From assembly GCA_018882635.1 (NCBI GenBank), contig VERN01000002.1, positions 1 through 45,496 of the forward strand: a stretch of 45,496 bases of DNA, in the 5' to 3' direction. Shown here in pieces: positions 10,795 to 20,242 of the stretch (position 1 is the first letter of the stretch; each line of letters begins with the position of its first letter). The notes beneath the pieces were generated by a model. That model searched no databases. It worked only from the letters and a program-made list of their open reading frames with translations, and had not been told where the DNA came from. The DNA is from Beijerinckiaceae bacterium. GTDB taxonomy: Bacteria > Pseudomonadota > Alphaproteobacteria > Rhizobiales > Beijerinckiaceae. The position numbers and the translations under genes were made by a program.

Positions 10795-11271
10795 TCAGGC
10801 CGGTCGTCGCTCCCAAAACACCGTGCCGATAAATTCGAAGACACGTTCACCCTTTTGGTTGACGCCAACATTATGATGTTCGACGAGCCCCCAACGCGGC
10901 TTGGACGCGCTCTCACGCTTGCCGATCACAGTCGATGAATAGGTGATGGTATCACCGGCATAAACCGGCTTCAGCCATTTGAGATCACGAAACCCAGGTG
11001 ATGGCCCAAGCATCGCTGGGCGCCGCCCATCCGCGATTGTCGCTTGGATGTCAGTCTTCATATGATCAACCATCAACCGCATCCAAACACTTGCGGTGTG
11101 CCAGCCCGATGCGCAGAGCGCACCAAAATGGCTATCCTTCGCCGCCTCTTCATCGATGTGAAAACTTTGCGGATCGTAAGCCCGCGCAAAAACCTTGATG
11201 GCTTCGGCCGTGAAATGATGGGCCCCTAACGAGACGGAATGACCCATTTCAATTTCTTCGAAATAGATCAT
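10795..11271 (-). CDS. MaoC-family hotdog dehydratase (second copy in operon)
   Basis: YFEEIEMGHSVSLGAHHFTAEAIKVFARAYDPQSFHIDEEAAKDSHFGALCASGWHT, with the MaoC A-x-x-x-D-x-x-x-x-H segment. Confidence 0.88.
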   Translation of the reverse strand: MIYFEEIEMGHSVSLGAHHFTAEAIKVFARAYDPQSFHIDEEAAKDSHFGALCASGWHTASVWMRLMVDHMKTDIQATIADGRRPAMLGPSPGFRDLKWLKPVYAGDTITYSSTVIGKRESASKPRWGLVEHHNVGVNQKGERVFEFIGTVFWERRPA

Positions 11272-11729
11272 GCACCCCTCCCCCGCCGGGCGAAGATGAT
11301 GGAGTTGATTTGTTCCAGCACCACATCCCCGCGCTGGTTCAGCAATTCAAATTTGAATTTGACGAAGCCGCGATCAGGTTTTGATTGCGACGCGCGCGCC
11401 TCAAGCACTTCATGCCGCACGCTTAACACATCACCCGGACGCACCGGGAGAAGCCATCGCACAGAATCGACACCCGGCGCCCCCATCCCCGCTGAATCGA
11501 GAATGAATTCGGCGGCAATCAACCGCATTAGAAACGCGCAGCTCTGCCATCCAGAAGCGGCAAGCCCACCCAGCAGACTTTGCGCACCCGCCGCTTCATC
11601 AAGATGCATCGGTTGCGGATCATATTGCGCCGCAAAGGCGATCACCTCAGCCCGTTCGACAGGCATCGCGCCATAGCGCGCGATGCTGCCGGGCTTGAAG
11701 TCCTCAAAATAATATTTCGGTGTCGTCAT
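11268..11729 (-). CDS. MaoC-family hotdog dehydratase (first copy in operon)
   Basis: YYFEDFKPGSIARYGAMPVERAEVIAFAAQYDPQPMHLDEAAGAQSLLGGLAASGWQSCAFLMRL; start at MTTPKYY. Confidence 0.88.
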   Translation of the reverse strand: MTTPKYYFEDFKPGSIARYGAMPVERAEVIAFAAQYDPQPMHLDEAAGAQSLLGGLAASGWQSCAFLMRLIAAEFILDSAGMGAPGVDSVRWLLPVRPGDVLSVRHEVLEARASQSKPDRGFVKFKFELLNQRGDVVLEQINSIIFARRGRGA

Positions 11730-12910
11730 TTCTTCTTTTTCGATCCGATCTTTTCGTCCCAAATGCGGAACGCAACGACCATTTTGTCAGGCGTCAAGGG
11801 TAATTCAATCGGATTATTAGTGATCAGGCTCGCATATTCAGGGCGCCCAAACTCTTTGATCACTTGCTGGCTCTTCTCAGGCGCGAGATCGAGCGGCACA
11901 TTCTTCACTGCAGGACCGGGATAGAGATAGCCCTCATCATAGGTAAAAGCCTGAATCTTTGGCGTGAGGATGAACGCCATCAAATCCATCAGCACTGCCA
12001 TTTTGTCATCTGGCAGGCCACGCGGCACGGTCATGAAGAACGCATCCGACACCCAATGAAAGCCTTTGAGCGTTCCGATTTTCGCTTCCTTCGGCACGAT
12101 CCCCAGCGCGCGCGGATTAATGTCCCAACCCGTTGTGGAGATGATGATGTCGCGTGTGCCTTCTCCCAGCTCCTTCATGGTGATGCCCGTGCCGGTCGGA
12201 TAGGCATCAATGTAAGCATTCATCTCTTCGAGATAGGCCCATGTCTTGTCCCAGCCATTGACCGGATCTTTCGGATCCTTGTCACCCAGAATGTAAGGCA
12301 GCCCCATCATGAAGGTGCGCCCCGGTCCAGAATTGGCGGGGCGCGCATACAGAAACTTGCCGGGATTAGCTTTGGCCCAAGCGAGCAATTCCTGCGCTGT
12401 CGTTGGCGGTGTTTTCACGCGGTCAGGCATATACTCGATCAAAGGGCCTGACGGATAATAGGCGCACACAACACCATAGCCCTGCCCCTGCGCCTTGAAG
12501 AGATTGAGCGCCGCCGGTTCATAATTCTGTTCGATGTTTGGAAATGCATCATTATATTTCGGGAAGAGTTGAACCCAGAGATTTTGATCAAGCCCTGCCG
12601 CAAGCCCGTCGCTGCCCGTCAAAACAAGATCGAGATCGGGCTTGCCCGCATCGACTTGCGCTTTGATTTTGGCGGCGAGCTCTGGCGCAGGCGCTTTTAC
12701 AAAATTGAACTTTGAGACGAGCTCCGGCTTGGCGGCGCGATAGGCCTCAAAGCCCGGCTGCAACAACGCCAATGCGCCGCCGACATCAATGATCGATAGT
12801 GTGATAGGCGATTTGGGCAAGGCCGGATGCGCGGCGTGTGCGCTGCTCGCACCAAAGGCAGCCACACCAGCAAGTCCACCCAGAACAGTCCGACGGTTGA
12901 ATTCAGTCAT
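11726..12910 (-). CDS. Extracellular solute-binding protein (ABC-transporter family 1 type)
   Basis: Tat-like signal MTEFNRRTVLGGLAGVAAFGASSAHA; PDLDLVLTGSDGLAAGL; periplasmic binding-protein-like composition. No permease or ATPase gene adjacent. Confidence 0.8.
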   Translation of the reverse strand: MTEFNRRTVLGGLAGVAAFGASSAHAAHPALPKSPITLSIIDVGGALALLQPGFEAYRAAKPELVSKFNFVKAPAPELAAKIKAQVDAGKPDLDLVLTGSDGLAAGLDQNLWVQLFPKYNDAFPNIEQNYEPAALNLFKAQGQGYGVVCAYYPSGPLIEYMPDRVKTPPTTAQELLAWAKANPGKFLYARPANSGPGRTFMMGLPYILGDKDPKDPVNGWDKTWAYLEEMNAYIDAYPTGTGITMKELGEGTRDIIISTTGWDINPRALGIVPKEAKIGTLKGFHWVSDAFFMTVPRGLPDDKMAVLMDLMAFILTPKIQAFTYDEGYLYPGPAVKNVPLDLAPEKSQQVIKEFGRPEYASLITNNPIELPLTPDKMVVAFRIWDEKIGSKKKK

Positions 12911-12928
12911 GTTTCTCCCCCGAGATCA

Positions 12929-13954
12929 TCATGACGCCGTGTAAAGCGTATCTCCCATCAGCGTCGTTTCAATCACACGCAGATCATCAGACCAGCGCAC
13001 TTCCCCTTGTGGCAAGGCAAGGCCATGCCGCGCAGCAGCCTCGACCAAAGCCGCACGCGGATGCGCGGAGGCCATGGCCACCGCATCAGCGAATGAACAC
13101 AAGCCCCACGCCACTACATTGCGGACGGCATCATCAAGCGTCAGCGCTGAGCCTGCGAGATGCCGCGCACCCGGTTCGCGCACGGCGCCATCCGCGCCAC
13201 GTTCAACGCGCATGCCAGCAAAAGGATAAATCCCGGGCTTCGCCGCAGCCCCCGCCACAGCATCGGTCACGAGAATTGAACGCGCCTCTGTTTTCGCACG
13301 CATCATCACACCGAGCGCATGAGGTGCAACGTGAATGCCATCGGCGATGAAACATCCCATCAACCCATCGCTCGCCAATTGCGCAAAAATTGGATTGTCG
13401 AATTTGTGCTGCTGATGCGCGACACCATTGCCAAGATGGGTCGAAAGCGTCGCACCGGCCTCAACAGCGCGCTGAACGTCACGCAAGCGCCCATCGGAAT
13501 GACCCAGCGCCACCGCAATGCCGCGCTCGCGGGCTGCGCGGATGAAAATCTCAGCGCCGCCTAACTCCGGCGCAATCGTCACGAGCAGAATCGGCTTTTT
13601 CAACTGCGCCTGAAGCCGATCCACCATGCCAATATCAGGCGCGATCATCGCGGCGGCCGGATGGCAGCCACGAAAGCCCGGTGCAGGATTGAGAAATGGC
13701 CCTTCCAAATGATAGCCCGGCACCATCAAGCCACCGAGCCGCGTGTGTGCGACCGCCTCATCAAGCGCGGCAAAGCGCGCCTGCAATTGCGCCTCTGTTG
13801 CTGTGATAAGCGTTGGCAAACATTGCACCACGCCCGTCGCGGCCATCGCATTCAACGCGCGCTCAAAGTCTGACGCTGTCAACGCCGCATCATTGAAATC
13901 GATACCGGCGAAACCGTTGACCTGCAGATCAAACAGCCCCGCAGTGATGATCAT
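12929..13954 (-). CDS. nagA: N-acetylglucosamine-6-phosphate deacetylase
   Basis: [88 protein letters not shown]. Confidence 0.92.
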   Translation of the reverse strand: MIITAGLFDLQVNGFAGIDFNDAALTASDFERALNAMAATGVVQCLPTLITATEAQLQARFAALDEAVAHTRLGGLMVPGYHLEGPFLNPAPGFRGCHPAAAMIAPDIGMVDRLQAQLKKPILLVTIAPELGGAEIFIRAARERGIAVALGHSDGRLRDVQRAVEAGATLSTHLGNGVAHQQHKFDNPIFAQLASDGLMGCFIADGIHVAPHALGVMMRAKTEARSILVTDAVAGAAAKPGIYPFAGMRVERGADGAVREPGARHLAGSALTLDDAVRNVVAWGLCSFADAVAMASAHPRAALVEAAARHGLALPQGEVRWSDDLRVIETTLMGDTLYTAS

Positions 13955-14697
13955 GGCTTGCGGCTCAACAAAGAGGCCGCAGCCGGATCAGCAAAAAGGC
14001 GGCAATCACGATGCGTGCGCACAATCGAAGCGGGGCAGAGATTGCTGAGAGGGCCTTCAAGCGCACCCTTCATCGCTTTAGCTTTGCGCGTATCCGATAC
14101 GCTTAAGATCAGCGTGTCTGATTTCATCATCTGCTTGATGGACATGGAAATCGCCCGCGCAGGCACATCAGCCAAGGTTGGGAACCAACCCTCGCCCATT
14201 TGCTGCCGCCGGCACGCATCATCCAGAGTGACAACGAGATAAGGTTCTTCGGTGTCAAAATCCGCTGGCGGATCGTTGAATGCGAGATGCCCATTCTCCC
14301 CGATGCCAGCAAAACACACGGCGATGCGCCGCCCGCGAATGAGCGCGTTCAACCGCGCAATCTCAGCCTGAAGATCAGCCGCATCACCATTCACAGGGAT
14401 GAAGTGTTTGAGCGCCGGGACATGCGCCAAAAAGCGCTCCCGCAGATATTTCCGGAAACTCGCGCCATGGCTCTCGGGTAATCCAACATATTCATCGAGA
14501 TGAAACGCTGTCACCTTCGACCAATCGATCCCGGGCGCGCGGACGAGGGCAGCGAGCATGTCGAACTGGCTCGCCCCTGTCGCAACAATGATGGTCGCCT
14601 CGCCGTCTTTCGCGATGGCAGAACGGATCAAAGCCGCGCCAGCATCGGCGGCGGCCTGACCTAATGAAGCTTTATCGTTGAAAATCTCGATCTGCAT
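13951..14697 (-). CDS. nagB: Glucosamine-6-phosphate deaminase
   Basis: [67 protein letters not shown]; start at MQIEIFND. Confidence 0.92.
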   Translation of the reverse strand: MQIEIFNDKASLGQAAADAGAALIRSAIAKDGEATIIVATGASQFDMLAALVRAPGIDWSKVTAFHLDEYVGLPESHGASFRKYLRERFLAHVPALKHFIPVNGDAADLQAEIARLNALIRGRRIAVCFAGIGENGHLAFNDPPADFDTEEPYLVVTLDDACRRQQMGEGWFPTLADVPARAISMSIKQMMKSDTLILSVSDTRKAKAMKGALEGPLSNLCPASIVRTHRDCRLFADPAAASLLSRKP

Positions 14698-14785
14698 ACG
14701 CTGATTGCAGCAGAGCGCGCTATGCGACGCAAGAGCCTGCAACAGCGGCGGGTGCGCGGCCTATGCATGGCCGCGCAGCTAAGGT

Positions 14786-15883
14786 TCAGGTGTTGAAGCG
14801 GAAATGCATCACATCGCCGTCGGCGACGGTGTAATCCTTGCCCTCAAGCCGGAACTTACCGGCATCGCGCGCGCCCGCCTCACCCTTGCACGCCACATAA
14901 TCGTCGAATGCGATCGTCTCAGCGCGGATGAAGCCCTTTTCGAAATCCGTATGGATCACACCTGCTGCCGCTGGCGCTTTGGTGCCCCGCGTAATCGTCC
15001 ATGCGCGCGCCTCTTTCGGGCCCACGGTGAAATAGGTCAGAAGCTGCAATAATTCATAGCCCGCCCGAATGACGCGATTAAGGCCTGGCTCATCAAGACC
15101 AACCGCATCGAGATAGTCCTTCATATCTTCTGGCGGCAGAACAGCGATCTCACTCTCGATCTTGGCCGACACCACAACCGCCTTCGCGCCTTCTTGCTTG
15201 GCCCGCTCAAACACTTTTGCGGAGAAACCATTGCCATCATGCGCGGAGGCTTCCTCGACATTGCAGACATAGAGGACAGGCTTCGCCGTCAGAAGATTGA
15301 GCATCTGAAACGCTTTTTCTTCTTCGATTTTACGTTCAACAAGGCGTGCAGGCTTGCCATCTTGCAACAACGTGAGACAGCGCTGAACGAGATCAAGCGA
15401 TTCCTTCGCTTCCTTGTCACCGCTGCGTGCTTTTTTCTCGAGCGCACCGACACGCTTTTCTAGCGAGTCGAGATCGGCCAGCATCAATTCGGTTTCGATT
15501 GTTTCAATATCCGCAATCGGGTCGACCTTGCCTTCGACATGGGTGATATCGGAATCTTCAAAGCACCGCACCACATGGGCGATCGCATCCACTTCGCGGA
15601 TATTGGCGAGGAATTGGTTGCCAAGCCCTTCGCCCTTCGAGGCGCCGCGCACAATGCCCGCAATATCAACAAAGGTGATCCGGGTCGGAATGATCTGCTG
15701 CGAGCCAGCAATGGCGGCCAAGGAATCGAGCCGCGGATCGGGCACTGCGACATCGCCGACATTCGGCTCAATGGTGCAGAACGGATAATTCGCGGCCTGG
15801 GCGGCGGCGGTCTGCGTCAAAGCGTTGAAAAGGGTCGACTTGCCAACATTCGGCAGGCCGACAATGCCACATTTGAAGCCCAT
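14786..15883 (-). CDS. ychF: Redox-regulated ATPase YchF (Obg-family)
   Basis: [48 protein letters not shown]-domain C-terminus. Confidence 0.96.
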   Translation of the reverse strand: MGFKCGIVGLPNVGKSTLFNALTQTAAAQAANYPFCTIEPNVGDVAVPDPRLDSLAAIAGSQQIIPTRITFVDIAGIVRGASKGEGLGNQFLANIREVDAIAHVVRCFEDSDITHVEGKVDPIADIETIETELMLADLDSLEKRVGALEKKARSGDKEAKESLDLVQRCLTLLQDGKPARLVERKIEEEKAFQMLNLLTAKPVLYVCNVEEASAHDGNGFSAKVFERAKQEGAKAVVVSAKIESEIAVLPPEDMKDYLDAVGLDEPGLNRVIRAGYELLQLLTYFTVGPKEARAWTITRGTKAPAAAGVIHTDFEKGFIRAETIAFDDYVACKGEAGARDAGKFRLEGKDYTVADGDVMHFRFNT

Positions 15884-16014
15884 GGCCCGTCCATTCGTGG
15901 TTTTATCGGGAGTTGGCGCGACTTATGGAGAGCGAAGGCCGAAAAGGCAAGCGTTTGCGGCCCAAAGCCAGGCCCGCTCTTGCGCCCGCTCGCCCCCTTG
16001 GTTATGCACCGGCC

Positions 16015-16515
16015 ATGGAAAAGACCTGCCCTTGCCGGAAGACGGCCGATAAGCCCCTGTCCTATGCCGCGTGCTGCCAGCCCTATGTTGAGGGCAAGGC
16101 CGTTGCGCCCACAGCAGAAGCGCTGATGCGCTCGCGCTATTCGGCCTTTGCGGTCGGCAATATCGATTATCTGGTTGAGACCGTGGCACCTGAACAGCGT
16201 CACGACATTGATCGCGGCTCGCTGCAGGCGTGGTCGAAAGATTCGACATGGGATGGCCTTGATATCGTCGACACGGTCGATGGCCAAGAAGGCGATAAAA
16301 CCGGCATCGTCGAATTCGTTGCGCATTTCTCGCGCGAGCGGAAGCGCGAAGCGCATCATGAACGCTCAACCTTTCGCCATGAAAACGGGCACTGGTATTT
16401 CGTCGAAGGCGCTAAGCCGAAGGGCAAGCCGGTTGTGAATACGACCAGCGTTGGCCGCAATGATCCCTGCCCCTGCGGTTCGGGCAAGAAATTCAAGAAG
16501 TGCTGCGGCGCGTAA
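16015..16515 (+). CDS. YchJ-family (UPF0225) SEC-C motif protein
   Basis: CPCRK...[12 protein letters not shown]...[13 protein letters not shown]...; C-terminal [23 protein letters not shown]. Start at MEKTCPC. Confidence 0.93.
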   Translation: MEKTCPCRKTADKPLSYAACCQPYVEGKAVAPTAEALMRSRYSAFAVGNIDYLVETVAPEQRHDIDRGSLQAWSKDSTWDGLDIVDTVDGQEGDKTGIVEFVAHFSRERKREAHHERSTFRHENGHWYFVEGAKPKGKPVVNTTSVGRNDPCPCGSGKKFKKCCGA

Positions 16516-16534
16516 ACGCGTTTAGCAACGCGCG

Positions 16535-17119
16535 TTAATCCTGCCCCGGCACGCCATCCATCGCCCGATGGATGCGGTTTTGATATTCCGAATCCTGTTT
16601 GTCCGCCAATAGGGCAGCGTTGTCCGCGACGGCGCGACAGAGCGCCTCGACCCATTCGCGCTCATCGCGATCAAAATCCGACAGAACGAAATGGTGCACG
16701 AGCGCCTTGTCGCCGGGATGGCCAATGCCCAGCCGCACACGCCGATAATCATTGCCGCAAAGGGCCGTGATCGAGCGCAAGCCATTATGTCCGGCATTGC
16801 CACCGCCCATCTTGATCCGCATTTTGCCACGCGGCAGATCAAGCTCGTCGTGAAAGACAACAACATCAGCAAGCGGGATTTTGAAGAACCGCATCGCTTC
16901 CGCGACGGCCTTCCCGCTTTCGTTCATATAAGTCTCAGGCTTCAGCAAAATCGCGCGATCGGGCCCAAGCGTGATCTCGGTGATCTCGCCATTGAACTTG
17001 CGCTTCCACGGCGGCGCACGAAACGCGCGCGCGATCGCATCCACCGCCATGAAGCCAATGTTATGGCGGTTGCCTGAATAGCGTGAGCCGGGATTACCGA
17101 GGCCGGTGAGAAGCAGCAT
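16535..17119 (-). CDS. pth: Peptidyl-tRNA hydrolase
   Basis: [68 protein letters not shown]. Confidence 0.97.
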   Translation of the reverse strand: MLLLTGLGNPGSRYSGNRHNIGFMAVDAIARAFRAPPWKRKFNGEITEITLGPDRAILLKPETYMNESGKAVAEAMRFFKIPLADVVVFHDELDLPRGKMRIKMGGGNAGHNGLRSITALCGNDYRRVRLGIGHPGDKALVHHFVLSDFDRDEREWVEALCRAVADNAALLADKQDSEYQNRIHRAMDGVPGQD

Positions 17120-17139
17120 GGCGTCAATTTAACATGAAA

Positions 17140-17202
17140 AAGCCCCGCAAATCGCGGGGCTTTAAAATTGAACACAAAGGCCGCGCTCGCACGCGGCCTT
17201 TC
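17140..17202 (-). terminator. Two tandem terminator-like hairpins between rplY and pth
   Basis: AAAGCCCCGC-AAATC-GCGGGGCTTT (17140-17164) and AAAGGCCGCG...CGCGGCCTTT (17178-17202). Confidence 0.6.
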
Positions 17203-17206
17203 AAGA

Positions 17207-17839
17207 TTACTTCTTGGCAGCCGGAGCGGCCGCAGCTTCCGCCGGGGCGGCAGCAGCAGGCTCATCCTTCATGCCCGACGGCGCAACGACCGTCACAAGC
17301 GTGAAGTCCGACTTGTCGAGCGGCACGCAGCCAGCCGGGAGCTTGATCGACTTGATGTGGATCGATGTACCAATGTCGATGCCTGCGAGATCGACATCCA
17401 CCGACGCCGGAATAGCATCGGCCGGAGCGAGCATTTCGACCGCATGGAGCACGATGTTAACCGTGCCGCCGCGCTTCACACCGGGGCAGGTTTCCTGATT
17501 GAGCACATGCACCGGCACTTCGACGCGGATCTTCTGGCCTTCTTTCAGGCGCATGAAGTCGATGTGCAGCGGAATGTCCTTGACCGGATCGAGCTGATAA
17601 TCGCGCGGGATCACCCGGGTCTTCTTGCCATCCACTTCGACGTCAAACAGCGTGGTCAGGAAGTGACCGGCGAAGATCAGCTTCTGCGCTTCATTGTGGT
17701 CGAGGGAAATGCCGAGGGGGGCTTCACCGCCGCCATAAATGACGGCCGGAATGCGATTTTCACGACGCACAGCCCGGGCGGCCCCCTTGCCGCTCTTCGG
17801 ACGCGCGGCAGCTTTAAGCTGCTTCACAGCGTTGGACAT
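17207..17839 (-). CDS. rplY: 50S ribosomal protein L25/general stress protein Ctc
   Basis: KSGKGAARAVRRENRIPAVIYGGGEAPLGISLDHNE, HIDFMRLKEGQKIRVEVPVHVLN; Ctc-type C-terminal domain. Confidence 0.95.
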   Translation of the reverse strand: MSNAVKQLKAAARPKSGKGAARAVRRENRIPAVIYGGGEAPLGISLDHNEAQKLIFAGHFLTTLFDVEVDGKKTRVIPRDYQLDPVKDIPLHIDFMRLKEGQKIRVEVPVHVLNQETCPGVKRGGTVNIVLHAVEMLAPADAIPASVDVDLAGIDIGTSIHIKSIKLPAGCVPLDKSDFTLVTVVAPSGMKDEPAAAAPAEAAAAPAAKK

Positions 17840-18008
17840 GGAATTCTTCCTTTAAGATCAAAGGCCGCCTGAGGGTTGAGCCCGGCGGCCGGTTTCTCGC
17901 CTCCCCGTGCCTCCAGGGGTGTCTGGCGGGGACGCGGGCGGGTCTATAGCCGAAAACCGGGCGAGAGGCAAAGAGGGCTGGTGGGGTTTTGCCCAGAACG
18001 GTCCTATG

Positions 18009-18052
18009 ATATTCTTACAGAAATATGATCGATAAACTTGGAGTAAGAATAT
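18009..18052. promoter_or_regulatory. Perfect inverted repeat overlapping vapB-like start; candidate autoregulatory operator
   Basis: ATATTCTTAC (18009-18018) and GTAAGAATAT (18043-18052), 10/10 complementary, 24-bp spacer. Confidence 0.6.
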
Positions 18053-18263
18053 GGGCGTTACCACAACTTTGTCGAGCAAGTATCAAATTTCGATCCCCAA
18101 ATCCGTCCGCGAGGAACAGGGCTGGGAAGCAGGCCAGCGTTTCGTATTCATACCCGAAGGAAAAGGCGTACTCCTGATGCCTGTACCCGAACTGAAAGAT
18201 CTGATCGGGATAACCGCTGGCGCCGATAAGGAAAATTATCGCGACAGGACCGACCGTTTCTAA
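18051..18263 (+). CDS. vapB: AbrB/SpoVT-fold antitoxin (VapB-like)
   Basis: MGVTTTLSSKYQISIPKSVREEQGWEAGQRFVFIPEGKGVLLMPVP is a swapped-hairpin AbrB motif; overlaps the downstream PIN gene. Confidence 0.88.
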   Translation: MGVTTTLSSKYQISIPKSVREEQGWEAGQRFVFIPEGKGVLLMPVPELKDLIGITAGADKENYRDRTDRF

Positions 18264-18643
18264 TGTTGCTCGTTGATACGTCGGCGTGGATTGAAGTTTT
18301 CAACAATACGGATATTGGCAGCAAAATTCTGCCGATGATCCCAGAGCCTCAGCATTGCCTCGTACCAACTCTGGTCCAATTTGAGCTGATCAAATGGATC
18401 AATCGTGTGCGGGGCCCTTCACAGGCAAAAACGGCTCTCGCCTTTACACAAGTCTGTATTGTCCAGCCGCTTGATACACAAATCGCAGTGACTGCAGCCC
18501 AAATTGCTTCAGAGCATAAACTCTCAACAGCCGATGCCATCATTTACGCGAGCGCCCGCCTGACGGACACGGACCTACTGACCTGCGACGCCCACTTCAA
18601 CGGCCTGCCGGGCGTGATCTACATTCCGAAGAATAACCCTTAA
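18263..18643 (+). CDS. vapC: PIN-domain toxin (VapC-like ribonuclease)
   Basis: [45 protein letters not shown]: conserved acidic residues of the PIN domain. Confidence 0.9.
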   Translation: MLLVDTSAWIEVFNNTDIGSKILPMIPEPQHCLVPTLVQFELIKWINRVRGPSQAKTALAFTQVCIVQPLDTQIAVTAAQIASEHKLSTADAIIYASARLTDTDLLTCDAHFNGLPGVIYIPKNNP

Positions 18644-19584
18644 TCAAACAGACTCGACACGCTCTCTTCGGTCGCGGTGCGCGCGATCGCTTCGCCGAGC
18701 AGATTGGCCACCGACACCACGCGAATGTTCTGCGCCACTTTGACGGCTTCGGTCGGCGAGATCGTGTCTGTCAGAACCAGCTCTTTCAGCTTCGACGATG
18801 AGATGCGTGACACTGCGCCACCCGAGAGCACGCCATGGGTGATGTAGGCGTAAACTTCCTTAGCCCCCTTGGCGAGAAGCGCCTCAGCAGCGTTGCACAG
18901 CGTGCCGCCGGAATCGACAATATCGTCGACGAGGATGCAGGAGCGCCCTTCGACGTCACCGATGATGTTCATGACTTCGCTTTCGCCGGGGCGCTCGCGG
19001 CGCTTATCGACAATGGCGAGCGGCGCATCAATGCGCTTAGCGAGCGCACGCGCACGCACCACACCGCCAACGTCGGGCGAGACCACCATGCAATCCTTAG
19101 TGTCCATATGGTCCATGATGTCGCGTGCCATCAACGGCGCCGAGAACAAATTATCAGTGGGGATATCGAAGAAGCCTTGAATCTGTCCGGCATGCAGATC
19201 AAGCGTGAGGACGCGATCAGCCCCAGCCTGCGTGATCATATTGGCCACGAGCTTCGCCGAAATCGGCGTGCGGCCCGACGCGCGGCGATCCTGCCGCGCA
19301 TAACCGAAATAGGGCATCACCGCGGTGATACGGCGCGCCGAAGAACGACGCAGCGCATCAATGATGATCAGCAATTCCATCAAATGGTCGTTGGCCGGGA
19401 ACGAGGTCGATTGCAGCACGAACACGTCCTGCCCGCGCACATTCTCCTGAATCTCAACGAACACTTCCATATCAGCGAAACGCCGCACGGAGCATTTGGT
19501 CATCGGGATCTTGAGATAGGCGGCCACAGCTTCGGCCAGCGCCCGGTTGGAATTGCCAGCAACCAGTTTGATCGGCGCGCTCAT
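18640..19584 (-). CDS. prs: Ribose-phosphate pyrophosphokinase
   Basis: [78 protein letters not shown]. Start at MSAPIKLV. Confidence 0.97.
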   Translation of the reverse strand: MSAPIKLVAGNSNRALAEAVAAYLKIPMTKCSVRRFADMEVFVEIQENVRGQDVFVLQSTSFPANDHLMELLIIIDALRRSSARRITAVMPYFGYARQDRRASGRTPISAKLVANMITQAGADRVLTLDLHAGQIQGFFDIPTDNLFSAPLMARDIMDHMDTKDCMVVSPDVGGVVRARALAKRIDAPLAIVDKRRERPGESEVMNIIGDVEGRSCILVDDIVDSGGTLCNAAEALLAKGAKEVYAYITHGVLSGGAVSRISSSKLKELVLTDTISPTEAVKVAQNIRVVSVANLLGEAIARTATEESVSSLFD

Positions 19585-19718
19585 CGGGCCACTCCCGTCT
19601 TGAGGAAGCCCGCCGGAATCGCCCGACACTTCCAACTGGCGCGCTCTTAGCAGTCAGCCCCCCGTGCCTTCAAGGCGAAGGGAGGCGTGAATCACATCAA
19701 ATGACAGGCATTACGACC

Positions 19719-20201
19719 TTATTGGGCGCTCGATGACCCAGCCCGCGCCGCCGCGAGAAACTGGGCGACACCATTCATGCTTTTCCCGGCCGCATTGGTG
19801 ATGTCAGCATCGCTGATCGACGCCCATGGCTCCTCGCCCGCTTTGCGCGAGGAAACCGTTGTCGCCGTCACGCGTTGCGCACGGTGACGCGACGCATCAA
19901 ACACATCCCACACAAAGGTCAGTGCCGTTCCGTCATCAGTGGCATAGGCGGTCAGATAACCCCGCAAGCGAAAGCGTGGATCGCTCTCGCGCGGCACAAT
20001 CTCAATGTTGTAAGCGCTCGCTTGTGAGGTCACAGCTTGCTGAACCCGCACAGTCATCTCGGCCGGTGCGCCGTCCAGCGTTTCGACCGCAATCGGCACG
20101 CCAGCACCGCTAAATGACCCGCCCTCGCCTGTCTGACAGGCGGCAAGTCCAAAAGCGAGCGCCATAAAAAGGCCGCCGCGCAGGAGGTGGAAACCGTTCA
20201 T
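19719..20201 (-). CDS. Putative lipoprotein of unknown function
   Basis: MNGFHLLRGGLFMALAFGLAACQTG: lipobox LAAC; start at MNGF. Confidence 0.75.
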   Translation of the reverse strand: MNGFHLLRGGLFMALAFGLAACQTGEGGSFSGAGVPIAVETLDGAPAEMTVRVQQAVTSQASAYNIEIVPRESDPRFRLRGYLTAYATDDGTALTFVWDVFDASRHRAQRVTATTVSSRKAGEEPWASISDADITNAAGKSMNGVAQFLAAARAGSSSAQ

Positions 20202-20242
20202 CCCGCCCTGTCCGAACGTCAATGGAGAACGGCTTCTTAAGT

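Noticed and set aside
18835-19650. 271-aa plus-strand ORF
   Set aside because: Antisense to prs, with His/Arg-rich shadow composition.
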